From contig OZ025214.1 of the NCBI GenBank assembly GCA_964019055.1, forward strand, positions 10,801,101 through 10,865,100: a DNA stretch of 64,000 bases, in the 5' to 3' direction. The translations under genes and the position numbers were made by a program. The DNA comes from Anthopleura xanthogrammica (Eukaryota; Cnidaria; Anthozoa; Actiniaria; Actiniidae). Below, piece by piece: positions 35,406 to 46,986 of the stretch; the stretch's first letter is position 1; every line of letters starts with the position of its first letter. The notes beneath the pieces were generated by a model, which was not told the origin of the DNA, made no database searches, and was given only the letters and a program-made list of their open reading frames with translations.

Positions 35406-35736
35406 ATTTTAGTTGAGGCTATTAATGAAAAGGAATCCACGAATATAAAAATAGCTCCGCGAAGTTTATTTTCAGCCAGGAAATTTTAAACAAGTATCAA
35501 TAATATGTAGAAGAGAACCGTGACTTTTATGGTCGTTCCAATTGAAGCAAAGGTTTACTAATAATTCATGAATTATTAAGCTAATTTAGATAAAGATAGT
35601 CATCCAAAAGCTACAAAAACTGCCACCGTAAAGGATCACGGGAAAGTTTTCGTCCAAGGAGTAAATTCTTAGTGATCTTGCCTTTATAGCATTTGGGTAG
35701 TTATCAACAAGTCTTGTTTATCGTGATAAGTGCATG

Positions 35737-36138
35737 ATATTAAACAATTATTGGATGAGGTTGAGCATGATATCATAAATTATCAAGACCAAGACTGTTT
35801 TTTTTTGCCGAAGCCGTAGGCTGAGCCAGATAAAAATGCCGAGGTCTTGATATTTACGATATCATGCGAAAACCGAATTCAACAATGGTTTTGTTATACA
35901 TTTTGTAAACTAAGAATAAAGATTTAATTCTACTTTCGAAAAAAATAGCGAACGTATTTCCATATCCAATGTGACCTTGAGTGAACTGAACATGATAAAT
36001 GTATTATCTGTAGGTAAAACCTACAGACAATACATTGATCATAGGGTTATACATTGTCGAGTTCACACGATATCAGGGATTGGCTGAGGGCTCTCGGCCA
36101 ATCAGAAGCGAGATAGTGAGTAAAATGTATAATATTAA
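35737..36138. mobile_element. copy-A-specific insertion, about 390 bp
   Basis: Sequence from 35744 to 36131 has no counterpart after gene B, where GTTCATGATACTAACATG (about 46847-46864) is continuous. ATATTAA flanks it on both sides (35737-35743 and 36132-36138), a plausible 7-bp target-site duplication. Inside is an inverted repeat (CATGATATCATAAATTATCA near 35768 and its near-inverse near 35845) and a short GTAGGT..ACCTAC hairpin at about 36010-36026. Superfamily unknown. Confidence 0.55.
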
Positions 36139-37872
36139 CATGTAAACTGACAACCCTCTTTGAAATTAACGAAAGTTTAGAGAACGCATATGGTTTGGGA
36201 ACGATATAATGCGTTTTCTTTGTTTCGAGGTGTTTTTTCTTTTCTTTTTTCTTTTCTTTTTTTGGAGATTTTGTTAATTTGATTCGAGCCATCGAGCCAG
36301 TGTCCAGCAGGCAGTCTTAAACTTGCTGTTTAGACGGGAAGCACGGAATGTTTAAGATCAACTGGAGCCGTCGCGATCGGGAATTACGACTTTGGATGGA
36401 CTTTGATTCTCGCAACGAACTTTCTCATGAGCTTTATCTAATGCATCTATTATAGTTAATCATTTTAATGTATTTTAATCCTAAATACTTGTCTTCAAAA
36501 TATCTAATTGGATCGAGTGAATTAGATACGACAGAGCATCGCGCACAATCTGAAGTCTTATCTGCGATATTTTCTAATTGGCATCTAGTTACCAGGCGAC
36601 TTGGATGAATTTTCATCTCCCGGTCACGCCAAATTTACAGTAAACTTGCAAAAGTTTATAGATTCATACAGACTTAATATTAAATATAAAGACCAAAGAA
36701 AAAATTGTACATCGGGAAATAGAAGTTTTTAAAGTCTTCTCCACAATGGATGTCTATCATGCATGCGATATTTTTCTGGTGAATTCGTGTTAAAAATGGC
36801 CACTCAATGTATGTAATATGCGAGAGTAAGAAGTAAACCGTCTCCTTGTTACTCTCTATTGTCCATATAAAAAAAATTGTACATCAGGATTTTCTTTTGT
36901 TGATATTGCTCTTTGAAATACACAACTTGCTTTTGTATAAAAACCTCACATTGGATATTATGGGGTGACTTTTATGCCATTATTTTACGCAAATATCGAT
37001 AAACTGCCAACTTTTACAAGCGTTTTCTCAGTAAACAACAGCTAATCTTGCAGCTATTTTAAAAGCTATTGTAGCCGAGCCTCCGTTTCCATAGAAACCA
37101 AGGTTTTTGATCCAAGGCTTTTTATAAATAGCCACATCGCGCAGAATGGCCTTTGTTTAAGGACTACTTTGATTTTTTGGGAATAAATTTTTGAAAAATT
37201 CAGTGAATGAAAAACTCGATTCCTATTGGCTATTGGGTATTCTGGATTCTCACGTTGGATTTCAGGATCATCAAGTAATTAACTAACAATAGATCGGTGA
37301 GCGGGAGCGAGCGGTTGTGGTCGAACTAATTAATCAGCATAATCCTCTCAAAATAACTTTTAAAGTGACATTTCTTAGTTCCTACAAGAAGTCGTGTGTA
37401 TGTTGTCGTCACGCCTTTAAATTTAAGAGATACAGAGCCATGGATATTAGAGATTTGGGTTTTTCCCATAAAATACACTTGAAAGTCCCTAAGATTGTCA
37501 TTGCCATTGTCATTGTCATTGTCATTGTCATGCCAAAGGTTTGTTAGCCACTGGCTATTTAGTGCTACCCTCGTAAAAACGAGGATTGTTATTTATTTTA
37601 AATAGCCGCCACAAATACCTGTCCACAGACTCAAACGCAGTCATGACCTTATTCGATGGGGAATTGTATGCGATGGTTTCAACTGAATCAATGATTGGAC
37701 ATATTTAAAAAAATAACAATTTAATTACCTAGTAGAATTCCCAGGATAAACCTAATTCTTCACTTGAATAAAGAAAAAAGATGGTACTACTGAGAACATG
37801 AGAAACATTTGTGTGTACTTCAAGTTTTGATCTAAAACGAGTTCGTTAAAATATCGGAAAATAGCGAATTCA
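36139..37872. other. intergenic; end of duplicated block, then no gene seen
   Basis: 36139-36310 still aligns with the region after gene B (about 46857-47160), marking the end of the tandem duplication. Beyond that no gene is seen. 37494-37531 is a short (ATTGTC)n hexanucleotide repeat. Confidence 0.5.
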
Positions 37873-37874
37873 TG

Positions 37875-38013
37875 CTCCTTTCCGTAGCTCTTAGCGTGAG
37901 GTCAAGGTCAGGGTAAAATTTGCATAAAAATGAATTTAAAATATGCAAATTTTACTCTGACATCGACCTCATGCTCGGATCATAAGGGATTGTGGGAAAA
38001 CTACGGAAAGGAG
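37875..38013. repeat. foldback MITE-like repeat
   Basis: CTCCTTTCCGTAG at the left is mirrored by CTACGGAAAGGAG at the right. Inner arms are GAGGTCAAGGTCAGGGTAAA and its near-inverse, with a GCATAAAAA..TATGC centre. Nearly the whole 139 bp folds back on itself. Confidence 0.75.
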
Positions 38014-38051
38014 TATAGATTTCGCAAAAGGTATATGAGGGGTCTAAATCG

Positions 38052-38446
38052 CCTTTGAAAAACTATGTGACTAATCAAATACCAGCACATATTAGAAAAT
38101 TGTCTAAAAGAAACTTTAAACAAGAAGTCATGTCAGCCCTTTTTAATAATTTAATGGCAAACGGTTATGATGTCGATATTTCAAAACTATTTAAGTAAAT
38201 CTTATTGTCGTTGTCCTTATAGTTAGTTTTTTTCTTTTCTATTAATTTTTTTTTTCTCCTTTTACTATTTAAATATTTAGATAAAATATACATTCGTAAT
38301 ATCTAATAATATATGAGTAAACTAATTTCAACTATTGTAAAGAAATTTAATTTAACTTGCCTAGACTAGCTATTAAGCTAAATGCAAGTTAAATACATAT
38401 TTGTAAATTATTTCTTCCTCAATAAAATTGAATTGAATTGAATTGA
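38052..38446 (+). mobile_element. severely 5'-truncated LINE (ORF2 end, 3' UTR, GAATT tail)
   Basis: 48 codons in frame to a TAA at 38196 read like the end of a LINE ORF2 (IPAHIRKLSKRNFKQEV, then LMANGYDVDISKLFK). A 3' UTR and a terminal pentanucleotide tail of TTGAA units (about 38426-38446) follow. The tail replaces poly-A, as in CR1/L2-type LINEs. It is a different family from the LINE at 17858. Confidence 0.65.
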
Positions 38447-38889
38447 CAAGAAAAACCATCGTCGAAAAGGTAATTTGAAGGTCAGAAACAAATAGCTATG
38501 TATTAAACCTTAGATATTTTCAAACCGTTTCACGCAAAATCTTTTTTTTCTGTCAACTCAAATTCTTAATATAAGGTAATTTTATCATGCTCTTTCGATA
38601 TTGAGAGCGGGTTTTGTGTAAACTTGGCTAAAACAATGAAATTTCTATCCTAATAAAGCAAAATATATCATTGACGTGAGCTTATTTGACAGCATGCGCA
38701 TACACATTTTATTTGTTATTGTTCCTGGCCTTTCGAGCGAAAAATAGTTCCCCTTGTGCCTAGTGTGTCTTACGTGGTATCTGGCTGAGCGTGTGACGTG
38801 ATACAGCGCTTTATAAACACTTCAATTTCATTTTCCAAATTTCTTTTATGTTTCGGTTTTCAACCGTCTTACCGAAAACTCCCCCGATG
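38447..38889. other. no gene; upstream flank of beta-helix gene B
   Basis: From about 38715 it aligns with 26400-26540. The shared sequence includes TTCAATTTCATTTTCCAAAT about 70 bases before each TATA box. Nothing else is recognisable. Confidence 0.5.
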
Positions 38890-38898
38890 TATATAAAG
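38890..38898 (+). promoter_or_regulatory. TATA box of beta-helix gene B
   Basis: TATATAAAG 42 bases upstream of the ATG, in the same arrangement as gene A. A canonical TATA here against TATTTAAAG in gene A suggests different promoter strength. That is inference. Confidence 0.65.
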
Positions 38899-38931
38899 CT
38901 TTCGACTAATGACTTTGTCAGACGAGCAGCC

Positions 38932-38992
38932 ATGTCAGTAGTGAAGATGATGTTCGCATTCTTTCTACTGTACGCCTTACTAGGTGTTAAAG
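38932..38992 (+). CDS. beta-helix receptor-like gene B, exon 1 (signal peptide)
   Basis: 61 bp encoding MSVVKMMFAFFLLYALLGVK, ending at GTAAGT in phase 1. This is identical in length and phase to gene A exon 1. It is a typical signal peptide with a hydrophobic core and small residues before the junction. Confidence 0.85.
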
Positions 38993-41420
38993 GTAAGTTT
39001 GTTACCCTTTTATCGTACACCTTTGATTAAGATATTAGATTTATATTTATTTATTAACATAGCTGCTAAGAACTCAATACTTAATATGAAATATTTGAAT
39101 TCCTTAATTGCCTGCTTATTCATGAGAAATGTTTCTGATTTTTCACTTCAAGGCAATTATTTTAAATAATTTAAATAATTCATTGTGCACTTTGAAAAAC
39201 GCATTCCAAAACTTGTCTCTTATGAAAAAAAGGATTGCCACATCTGTAACTAACTGTCCAAATTTATGCAATTTTGACTATTTTCGAAAGTGAAATTAAA
39301 ATTTGAGGAGTTTATTTCCTTTGTTCAATATACAGGTGGAAAGGCGAGAAATTATTGGGAATTTTCATGCAAAAAATACTTTATTTTATGGGAAAAATAC
39401 TAAGTTACTTTTACGAAATATTTGACAATTTTTTCCGTGAAATTTGGTGGTATTAACGCCTACAGTGGATGAGCAATTCAAACTTCAAAGTCCGTTCAGG
39501 TGATACAATTCAAGCTCTGTATCTATCTCGGAATTTTGTCCTACAATTTTTCTTAAACTTTTCCAATAGTTAGATCAGGTTATTCGCCGGTAGCAAAACT
39601 AGCAAGGGGACTGGGTCTGCGTAAAAACCGACAACTGAAAATTCGATAGAAAATGGACTTCCTTGATTTTTTTTTTTGTGCATGAAATTACGATCGTACG
39701 TGATGAAATATCGTCTTTACTTGGGCAGAAACCCTTAAGTTTCTTTCGACTTTTTTGGCGACGATTTTCATAAGCATCAAAATCCTTCCGAATCGGATTT
39801 TTGAGACCTCGAAAAACTGAATTTATAATTATTACCGGGGCCACTATACAGGAATTGAACTGATAGCCGTATTAGCCAATCAGACCATCACGTTCTCACG
39901 GCCATTTCTCGTTAAATAAGTAAATACGCACCAGAGAACACAAAACAGCATCCAAAATGAGTGAAGTTTCTTCTATGAAAGATCTACTCATCCCAAGTTG
40001 ATATAGAAAATATTTTTATCAATAAAAGTAACAGCTTAAACAGACTATAACTGAATTTTTTTTTTTTTTACCAGAAAAATATTTCAATGGAATAAAGCAA
40101 AGAGTTGTATTATAGATTTTGGTTACTAAAATGAGTTTTTCCACACCGGAAATCTTGCAAAATCTGTTCGAAGTAGTTTAATCGTCTCAATAGAGATCAC
40201 CTGAGGTGACACCTCAGTTTTGCAGTGACGTCATTTCTACGTCACTATTTCAGATCAGCTGGATTTAATTAAAAACAAGCTCATTTGAAAATTTCATCTT
40301 TGCCCTGAAACCTTGAAAAATGTTTTTTACCCAATGAATTGCGATATAAAATTTAAAGCACATATTTAACCATGTGAGCGGGTTAAAATTTGGTTCGTGT
40401 TTATCTTCGTTTGTTTACTTAGCGCGCGAGAGTAATCAAGAATGTGACAGGCGTTATTGGTAAAGGACGCGCAGCGAGATGAATGAGACAGGCGTTCCTC
40501 GTCGACTTGGTGGGGCCGGAGTTGGAGTCATTCGAAAATTTGATGATTTGCTTGCGTCCGGATATTTGCGATTTGAAGGCGAAAGGCAGCTCGCCGAGAA
40601 AACCCCATTGAGCCACCTTAGAATAATTTGTATACCGATTGTTACCATTCGAAACCAATTTCACTTATCTCCGAAAAGTTGTTTATCGCATTTGCACCGA
40701 TAAAATAAACCTAAACGAATCGCAAGCCTTTGTGCTTGTAATCCCTCGAAAAGGGAAGTTTTTTCTTGTCGACTGTGTTTCAGCGTTGATATTTCTTTTT
40801 TCTTAATCCATCAACAAGCGAAGACGTAAATGATATACCGGCTATTTGTTGTTAACGGAGAATTGTGGTTGGAAAACGTTGAAAAAAGACATAACTTATC
40901 TATTTTGATTTCATAAATATTTTAACATTCCTAGAGAGGACAATAACCTTGTAATTGAAATCCAGTTGTTCATTTTGAGAAAGTATACCACCAAAACAAA
41001 CTAAATTGGAGTCAGTGTTTTGTAAAAGAAGGGATGGTCGTACGGTTGAATTCCATACATTCTTTTACCGACCGGATAATTTCAAATAATCTCAAAATGA
41101 CGGGATTTGACCAAATTATTGAAATCTTAGTGTTTATTTTGAGAAAGTAAAGCACAACAACACGAAATCCTAAACTTTGCTGGAAAAAAAAATACCCGTT
41201 TTGCAACCATTTATGGATAAAATTTGGGGACTGGAAACGAGTTTAAAAATTAGAGGCGGAAAACTTTTAATTTTTGCCATACATGATTGTAATTTTAGTC
41301 GAAATCAGTTACACAAATATGTTAGTGTTGTACACTAAATAAAGGCATTATTTATGTACTATACTTACTCCTTCCCTCCTTTTCTCACTGATTAATTGCA
41401 TTGCATTTTTTTCCGTGTAG
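38993..41420 (+). other. intron of beta-helix gene B
   Basis: 2.4 kb, GTAAGT at 38993 and a TGTAG acceptor ending at 41420. It aligns in blocks with the gene A intron (for example 40560-40735 with 29770-29930, and 40913-41260 with 30150-30520). It lacks the 1.6-kb private block of copy A. 40204-40262 is a copy of the interspersed repeat at 684-742. Confidence 0.75.
40204..40262 (+). repeat. interspersed repeat fragment (copy 2)
   Basis: The reverse complement of 684-742 at high visual identity. It lies in the gene B intron where copy A has no equivalent, so it may have arrived after the duplication. Confidence 0.5.
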
Positions 41421-44400
41421 GGAGCGAGAAGTTTAATTTGGACAGTGTGGTTTATGTGTCCCTGGCCCACGGCCAAACAAAGAGTGATTCTTGTGGCAGC
41501 AAGGTACAACCCTGTAAGGCATTACAAGTTGGTATTGATAAGCTAGCATGGGGCGGTGTGCTTTACATTGACGGTGAACAAACTATAACAAATCCCTATT
41601 CATGCAAATTATCTTCAAGAAAACTTGTTGTCAAGAAAAGTCTTCACTTTCAAAGCTACAACACAATGGCTCACATCTCTTGCCCAAACGGTTTCACGAT
41701 ATCAGCAGACAATGGAAGTATTGGACTGGATGCTACAATAACTTGGGTGCAGTTCAAGAACACGGTACTCTATTTAAGAAATGTTACAAACGTCACAATC
41801 CAAGACTGTGTTTTTCTGGAAAGCTCACCAGCAATTGACTCAACAACTTCCAATGGTTCCCTAATATTTTATTCATTGAGCATCAAAAGAACATTTTTTA
41901 AGAAAAATCAAGGCTGCATAGTTTTCCAATCGCGCTTTGACAACACGAACAAAATATTGAATAGCGCAATACTCAAATTGGTTAGTGTTACCTTTGAAGA
42001 AAACATAGCAAACAGAGACAGAGTTGAAAAAGGTGGTCTGGTCTTCGTAAATCTTACCAATTGCATGCAAACTGCTTTTGAATCGATATGGGAAAATGTG
42101 ACAGCAAACAGAAACTCAATAAATAATACAACGGTTAATACTTCCAAAAGGTCGTTCCGTGGAAAACGCATTCGTCGAGACCCTGTTCTAAAAAGCCTTT
42201 ATGTTGTTTACGCATGTGACGCAACTCTAAAGTTCAATCAAGTAAGAAGCGATCACAACAGTGGGTTGAGGTTTCTGGCTTTAAAAAGTCGTCATAGTTC
42301 CGTGCGAATTTACAAGTCATGTTTCCACGGACACAGGATCAATGGTTCGGGAGGGGTGATGTACATACCAGATGGACATTTAGTTGATGTAGGCATTAGT
42401 GACTCTAATTTCACCAAAAATACTGGCTCTATCGGTGGTGTCATTCATATCGATGGAGGAGATTCGAAAACAGCGAAACTGACATTATCGAATGTTAATT
42501 TTCGGAAATGTTCTGGGACCGTCATTGGTAGTACTATATCGGTTGGAAATATTGGTACTGACCATGGAATCGCTAAGGTTTTCATCGTTTTAAATGGAGT
42601 CTTATTCGAACGTTGTCATACAAAAATGGGGTTATATCGACATGCATGTGGACCTCTATGCTTAATTGTAACTCACACAATTGACGTTATCATACATAAT
42701 TCTATCTTTCAAAGCAATGGCAATGATGTCGACAGCGGTCGATCCGTGGTATTCATAATGCATAGTGGAGAGAAACACGATGATTCTATGGTTAACCTTC
42801 AAGTTACGAAATCACATTTTGATCAAAACATTTGTGGCTTTCTTCTCACAGCTCTACTAATCCTTATCGTAGATAATCCAAGCTTTGTAAAACAATCAAG
42901 ACTTGTAATCTCTGACTCAGTTTTTACGAATAACACTGGTCAAGCAATCGCAACGGAAAGTGTCCAAGAAATAAATATCTATAACTTAACCTGTAATTAT
43001 ACCTTAGGTTCCTGCTACAGATTTTCTTCAGCAGAGGAAGAAATCCTCGAAGCCATTTCTCCAGGTTTAAACAACACCCTTATTATTGAGAAATCAACAT
43101 TTTCAAACAATGGCGGGACCTGCATATGTGTCCAAAATTTGAAGCCGTATTTCGTAAATATTCAAGTGCGTGACACGGTATTCAAGGATAACTACGAAGG
43201 ACGTCTTGTTTTTCTTGAATTCGGAAAAATTCGCGTTTTCCCTTTGACAATTTTGAAATTTAATGTACGAGTCCTTTTTGAATGTGTGTATTTCATTTCT
43301 AACGTCAACATTTGCGGCGAACTTAACTTGTTCTATATTAACGTGCCCATGTTTCACGAAGGAAACTTTTCGTTGGTTTTTCGTCAGTCTGTATTCAGGG
43401 ACAATTTTTACAACCCGGTCAATTATGAATCTTACGAAAGGAGGTCCTTGTTCCTTATTGAAACACCTGAAGATGGCTATCCTGATAGTTCTTGTGAACG
43501 TCTTCTACACCCACCATGTATATATATCTATAGGCACACTTTAATATTCGAAGAAGTCATCTTTGAAAATAACACTGGTCCATCCTTTATTGTGTATATT
43601 ACCAATGGCAAAACATCCTTCACTAAATGTCTATTTAAGAACAACTATTCTCACGAACCTAAAGTTGGAGCGCATTTCTTTGTTCAAGATGGAACAGCAA
43701 GCGTAGAGTTCAACAATACCACTTTCATTCAAACAGAAGTCAAGTCCAATTATTTCAAATCAAATGGTGTTAAAGAATACGATGGTTTTTCCATGCTTTT
43801 TGTGTTTGCAGGATCAAGTGGACCGTTGAGTATAAGGAATTCTAAGTTTGTAACAGATGACTCTTCGGAGAGCGTCGTAGCGCATCTTACTATTCAAAGT
43901 AAAGGGTATGTCTACATCGATAACTTCACAGAATTATTGTGTCCGGTTGGAAGCTACATGGACATTGAAAATGGGTCACATGTCATTAATCAAGACAGTT
44001 ATGATAATATCATTACTCGGCTTAAATTCATTTGTAAAATGTGTGGAGTTGGCAAATATACTCTGGAAAGAGGATCTTATAAAGGACGATTAGTTCCAAC
44101 CAAGTGCATTGAATCTTGTCCGTTTGGAGCTGATTGTACTTGGAACATTCAAAGCAGGCCAAACTTTTGGGGTTACTACACTTTCAGCGATCCTCCCCAG
44201 CTTAATTTTACTAGATGTCATGAGAAATACTGCCACGTTCCGAGATCATTGAACACCAACACTTCGGTCTATAATGCATGCTTCGGTAATAGAACTGGTA
44301 TAATGTGCGGAGCTTGTAAAGAAGGCTTTACTGAGGGTATCTTCAACCATAAATGCCGTCCATATGATCAGTGTAGGGACACCTGGTTCTGGGTAATAGC

Positions 44401-45811
44401 TGGTATTTATTCAATCATCATGGCTTGTTACTTTCTGTTCAAACCACCAGTCATGTTTTACCTCTTAAGAAACTTTCTTTGGTTCAGAAAAAAGAAACAT
44501 CAGATATCAAACAGCGCATTCGGAGAAGAAAAAAGTGAGGAACATGGCGGACATGGTTACTCCAAAATTATTTTCTATTTTTACCAAGTTGCTGATCTTC
44601 TCATGATGGAATCGGCCTCTGAAATTTTGCACAGGTATAACCTTATTACTTCAGTAATCTCATTTTATAATTTTGATACTGAACTAACTGACTCAAAACT
44701 AGGGTGTCCATTTCCAGGATTAACTGCCGTCACCAAGGAACTTTTCCGTTCTGCACAAGTATTTGCAGTTATGGCATTTATTTTGTTGTTTTACCTTTTG
44801 CATTGGCTACTGAGTTTATTTAAAACTACATCCAAGCCAGTTTTTGCACCATACCTTGCAGCCATTGTCGAAGTCCTACTCCTGGGTTACGAAAAATTGG
44901 GCCACACGTCATTGAAACTTTTAAACTGTATTCCATTGAAAGTTGGCGGTATGATTGAGTGGAGGCTGGTGCTCGATGGCAACATAAAATGCTGGTCAAA
45001 TTGGTGGCAATACGGCCTGGTAGCTTACGTTTTTATTTTTGTGATCCCATTCCTGTTAGTTTTGCTTATGGGCACATCCAGATTGAGATGTCAAAGGATT
45101 ACGGCTGGTCAGTTCGTTGCAGCTTGTTTCGTGCCTTTGCCGTTTATCACGTACTGGTTAATAAAGATTTGCTTTAGACGTGAAAATGCGATTGACGACC
45201 ACACCACTCAAAGTAACCCAGATAAAGCAAGTCGAAAAGCTCTATTAGAAGTACTACAAGAGCCATTCAGACAGCCAGACCACCAATCAAGAGGTGCTTA
45301 TTACTGGGAAAGCATTCTGATTGGCCGTCGCCTGATTTTCCTCAGCCTATACTCATTTGTATCAACACCGATGCTTCGGATGCTCATCATGACTGCAGTA
45401 TGCATTGCTATACCCGTCCATAACATTGTAGTAATGCCTTACAAAGATAGAAAAACCAATATATTTGGTATGACTTTGCTATTCATGCACGTCGCTATAG
45501 CAATTATTAATCTTTGTAAATCTGTGTTTATAACGATTGGAGTGACTGCAGTAGGTCCCACGCGAATACAAATCGAAGGCCTCCAACTATTTGAAGTTGC
45601 ATTGCTAGGATTTCTTCCATGCATGTTTATGATACTTGTCGTGGCTACTCTTATTTCTCAAGTATTTCGATTCACAGTACTTATTCTGGGTCTAATTCAG
45701 CGATGTATAAAACACGATACAATGAACTTGACAATCAACAACGACGATAAATATCGACCATTATTAAACCGCAGTGAGGAAGACAGCATATTGTACGATG
45801 AAGTTCAGTAA
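41421..45811 (+). CDS. beta-helix receptor-like gene B, exon 2
   Basis: 4391 bp. With exon 1 it predicts about 1483 residues with the same layout as gene A: beta-helix ectodomain, Cys-rich neck (44030-44375), about nine membrane helices, and a tail ending EEDSILYDEVQ. The ectodomain differs from A at many positions and has small indels, e.g. around the TNCMQTAF segment and the CHTKMGLYRHACGPLC segment. The last 230 residues, from 'FVAACFVPLPF' on, are identical to A, and the DNA there differs at only a few synonymous sites. All neck cysteines I can align are conserved, apart from ones in the variable ectodomain loops. No frameshift or stop is seen, so both genes look functional. The role is unknown. 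The arrangement suggests a sensor with a variable outside and a constrained membrane core. Confidence 0.9.
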
Positions 45812-45959
45812 CTCTAGCGCGTGATCAACACGTTTACTCTTTACAAGATGTTACCTTGCTTTCACCACAGGTCTTCTGGTGGTCTACAACTTTACTCTAT
45901 CACTGACCAGTATACTAACACAGCAATCAAACATTATTCCAACTATTAAGGAACACTTT

Positions 45960-46152
45960 AAGGCTGATTCACACTTGACATAACATAAGCATAAGCAAAG
46001 ATATAAGCATAAGAATTATTATGTTGCGCCGGTTCACATTTGTTTGCTTTTTTCGCCATTAACAGAAGCCGAAGCATATTAAGAAAATGGAAATGTTTCC
46101 ATTTTTTATGCTGATGCTTATACTTTTGTCAAATGTGAGCCGGCCAGCGTTT
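45960..46152. mobile_element. inverted-repeat MITE present in both tandem copies (copy B)
   Basis: Collinear with 35213-35405: AAGGCTGATTCACACTTGAC start, ATAAGCATAAGC arms, GGAAATGTTTCC core. It shares its position relative to the stop codon with copy A. Confidence 0.75.
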
Positions 46153-46267
46153 AGATTTTAGTTGTGGCTATTAATCAAAAGCCCATAAGCTTATTTTCAG
46201 CCAGCAAATTTTAAACAAGTATCAACAATATGAATAGGAGAACCGTGACTTTTATGGACGTTCCAAT

Positions 46268-46614
46268 ACTCCAGTTTCACATTCGATGGAAACCGCTGTT
46301 TTTGGAGACCACAGATTCATTTGTACAGGCTTAGCCTCGCTTATAAGTCAGCTATTCAACGACATCATTAAAAGTCCGTGGGATTTCAAAACATTGGTAT
46401 TGTTCAACTTACACATTCTTTACATTACTTTTGACTTATGCAAATCATTAGCAACAGCCAACTGTAATGTAAAGAATGTACAAGTTGAATATTACCAATC
46501 CCACGGATTTTTAATGGTGCCTTTGAATAGATGACTTATAAACGAGGCTAAGCCTGTACAAATTAGTCTGTGGTCTTCAAAAACAGCGGTTTCCATCGAA
46601 TGTGAAACTGGAGT
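46268..46614. mobile_element. copy-B-specific foldback MITE, 347 bp
   Basis: ACTCCAGTTTCACATTCGAT at the left is exactly mirrored at the right (ATCGAATGTGAAACTGGAGT). The arms continue inward for roughly 150 bp (GGAAACCGCTGTTTTTG; TTTGTACAGGCTTAGCCTCG and inverses). After gene A the same site is unoccupied (CCAATTGAA near 35539-35547). Here it reads CCAAT-element-ATTGAA, i.e. a dinucleotide AT (or altered TA) target duplication. The 82-codon frame inside is an artefact of the palindrome. Confidence 0.85.
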
Positions 46615-46877
46615 ATTGAACCAAATGTTTATGAATCATTCATGAGTTATTAAGCTAATTTAGATAAAGATAGTCATCGAAAAGCTACAAAAACCACCGT
46701 AAAGGATCGTGGAACATTTTCATCCAAGTAGTAAATCCTTAGCGGTCTTGTCTTTATAGCATTTGGATGACTAATCTGGTTGAAATAGGTATATTAAAAT
46801 AATGGAGTTATCAACAAGTCTTGGTTATTGTGATTGGTTCATGATACTAACATGTAAACTGACAACCCTTTTATAAA

Positions 46878-46986
46878 TTAAAGTGCACCTAACCCCTGAC
46901 GCAATACATGAAGTGAATATTTGAATGGTGAAATATTTGTTCATTTGATTGCTGTCATTTCTTATCAGGGGTTAGGTGCACTTTAA
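46878..46986. mobile_element. copy-B-specific MITE with TTAA target duplication, 101 bp
   Basis: AGTGCACCTAACCCCTGA at the left is mirrored by TCAGGGGTTAGGTGCACT at the right. Both ends are directly flanked by TTAA (46878-46881 and 46983-46986). After gene A the aligned sequence reads AAATTAACGA with a single TTAA and no insert (about 36161-36170). TTAA duplication is typical of piggyBac-type transposition. Confidence 0.88.

Noticed and set aside
41396..41420. Start of beta-helix gene B at the first in-frame start codon
   Set aside because: It lies in the intron just before the acceptor. The signal exon at 38932 supplies the start.
46286..46534. 82-codon ORF after gene B
   Set aside because: It lies wholly inside a palindromic MITE.
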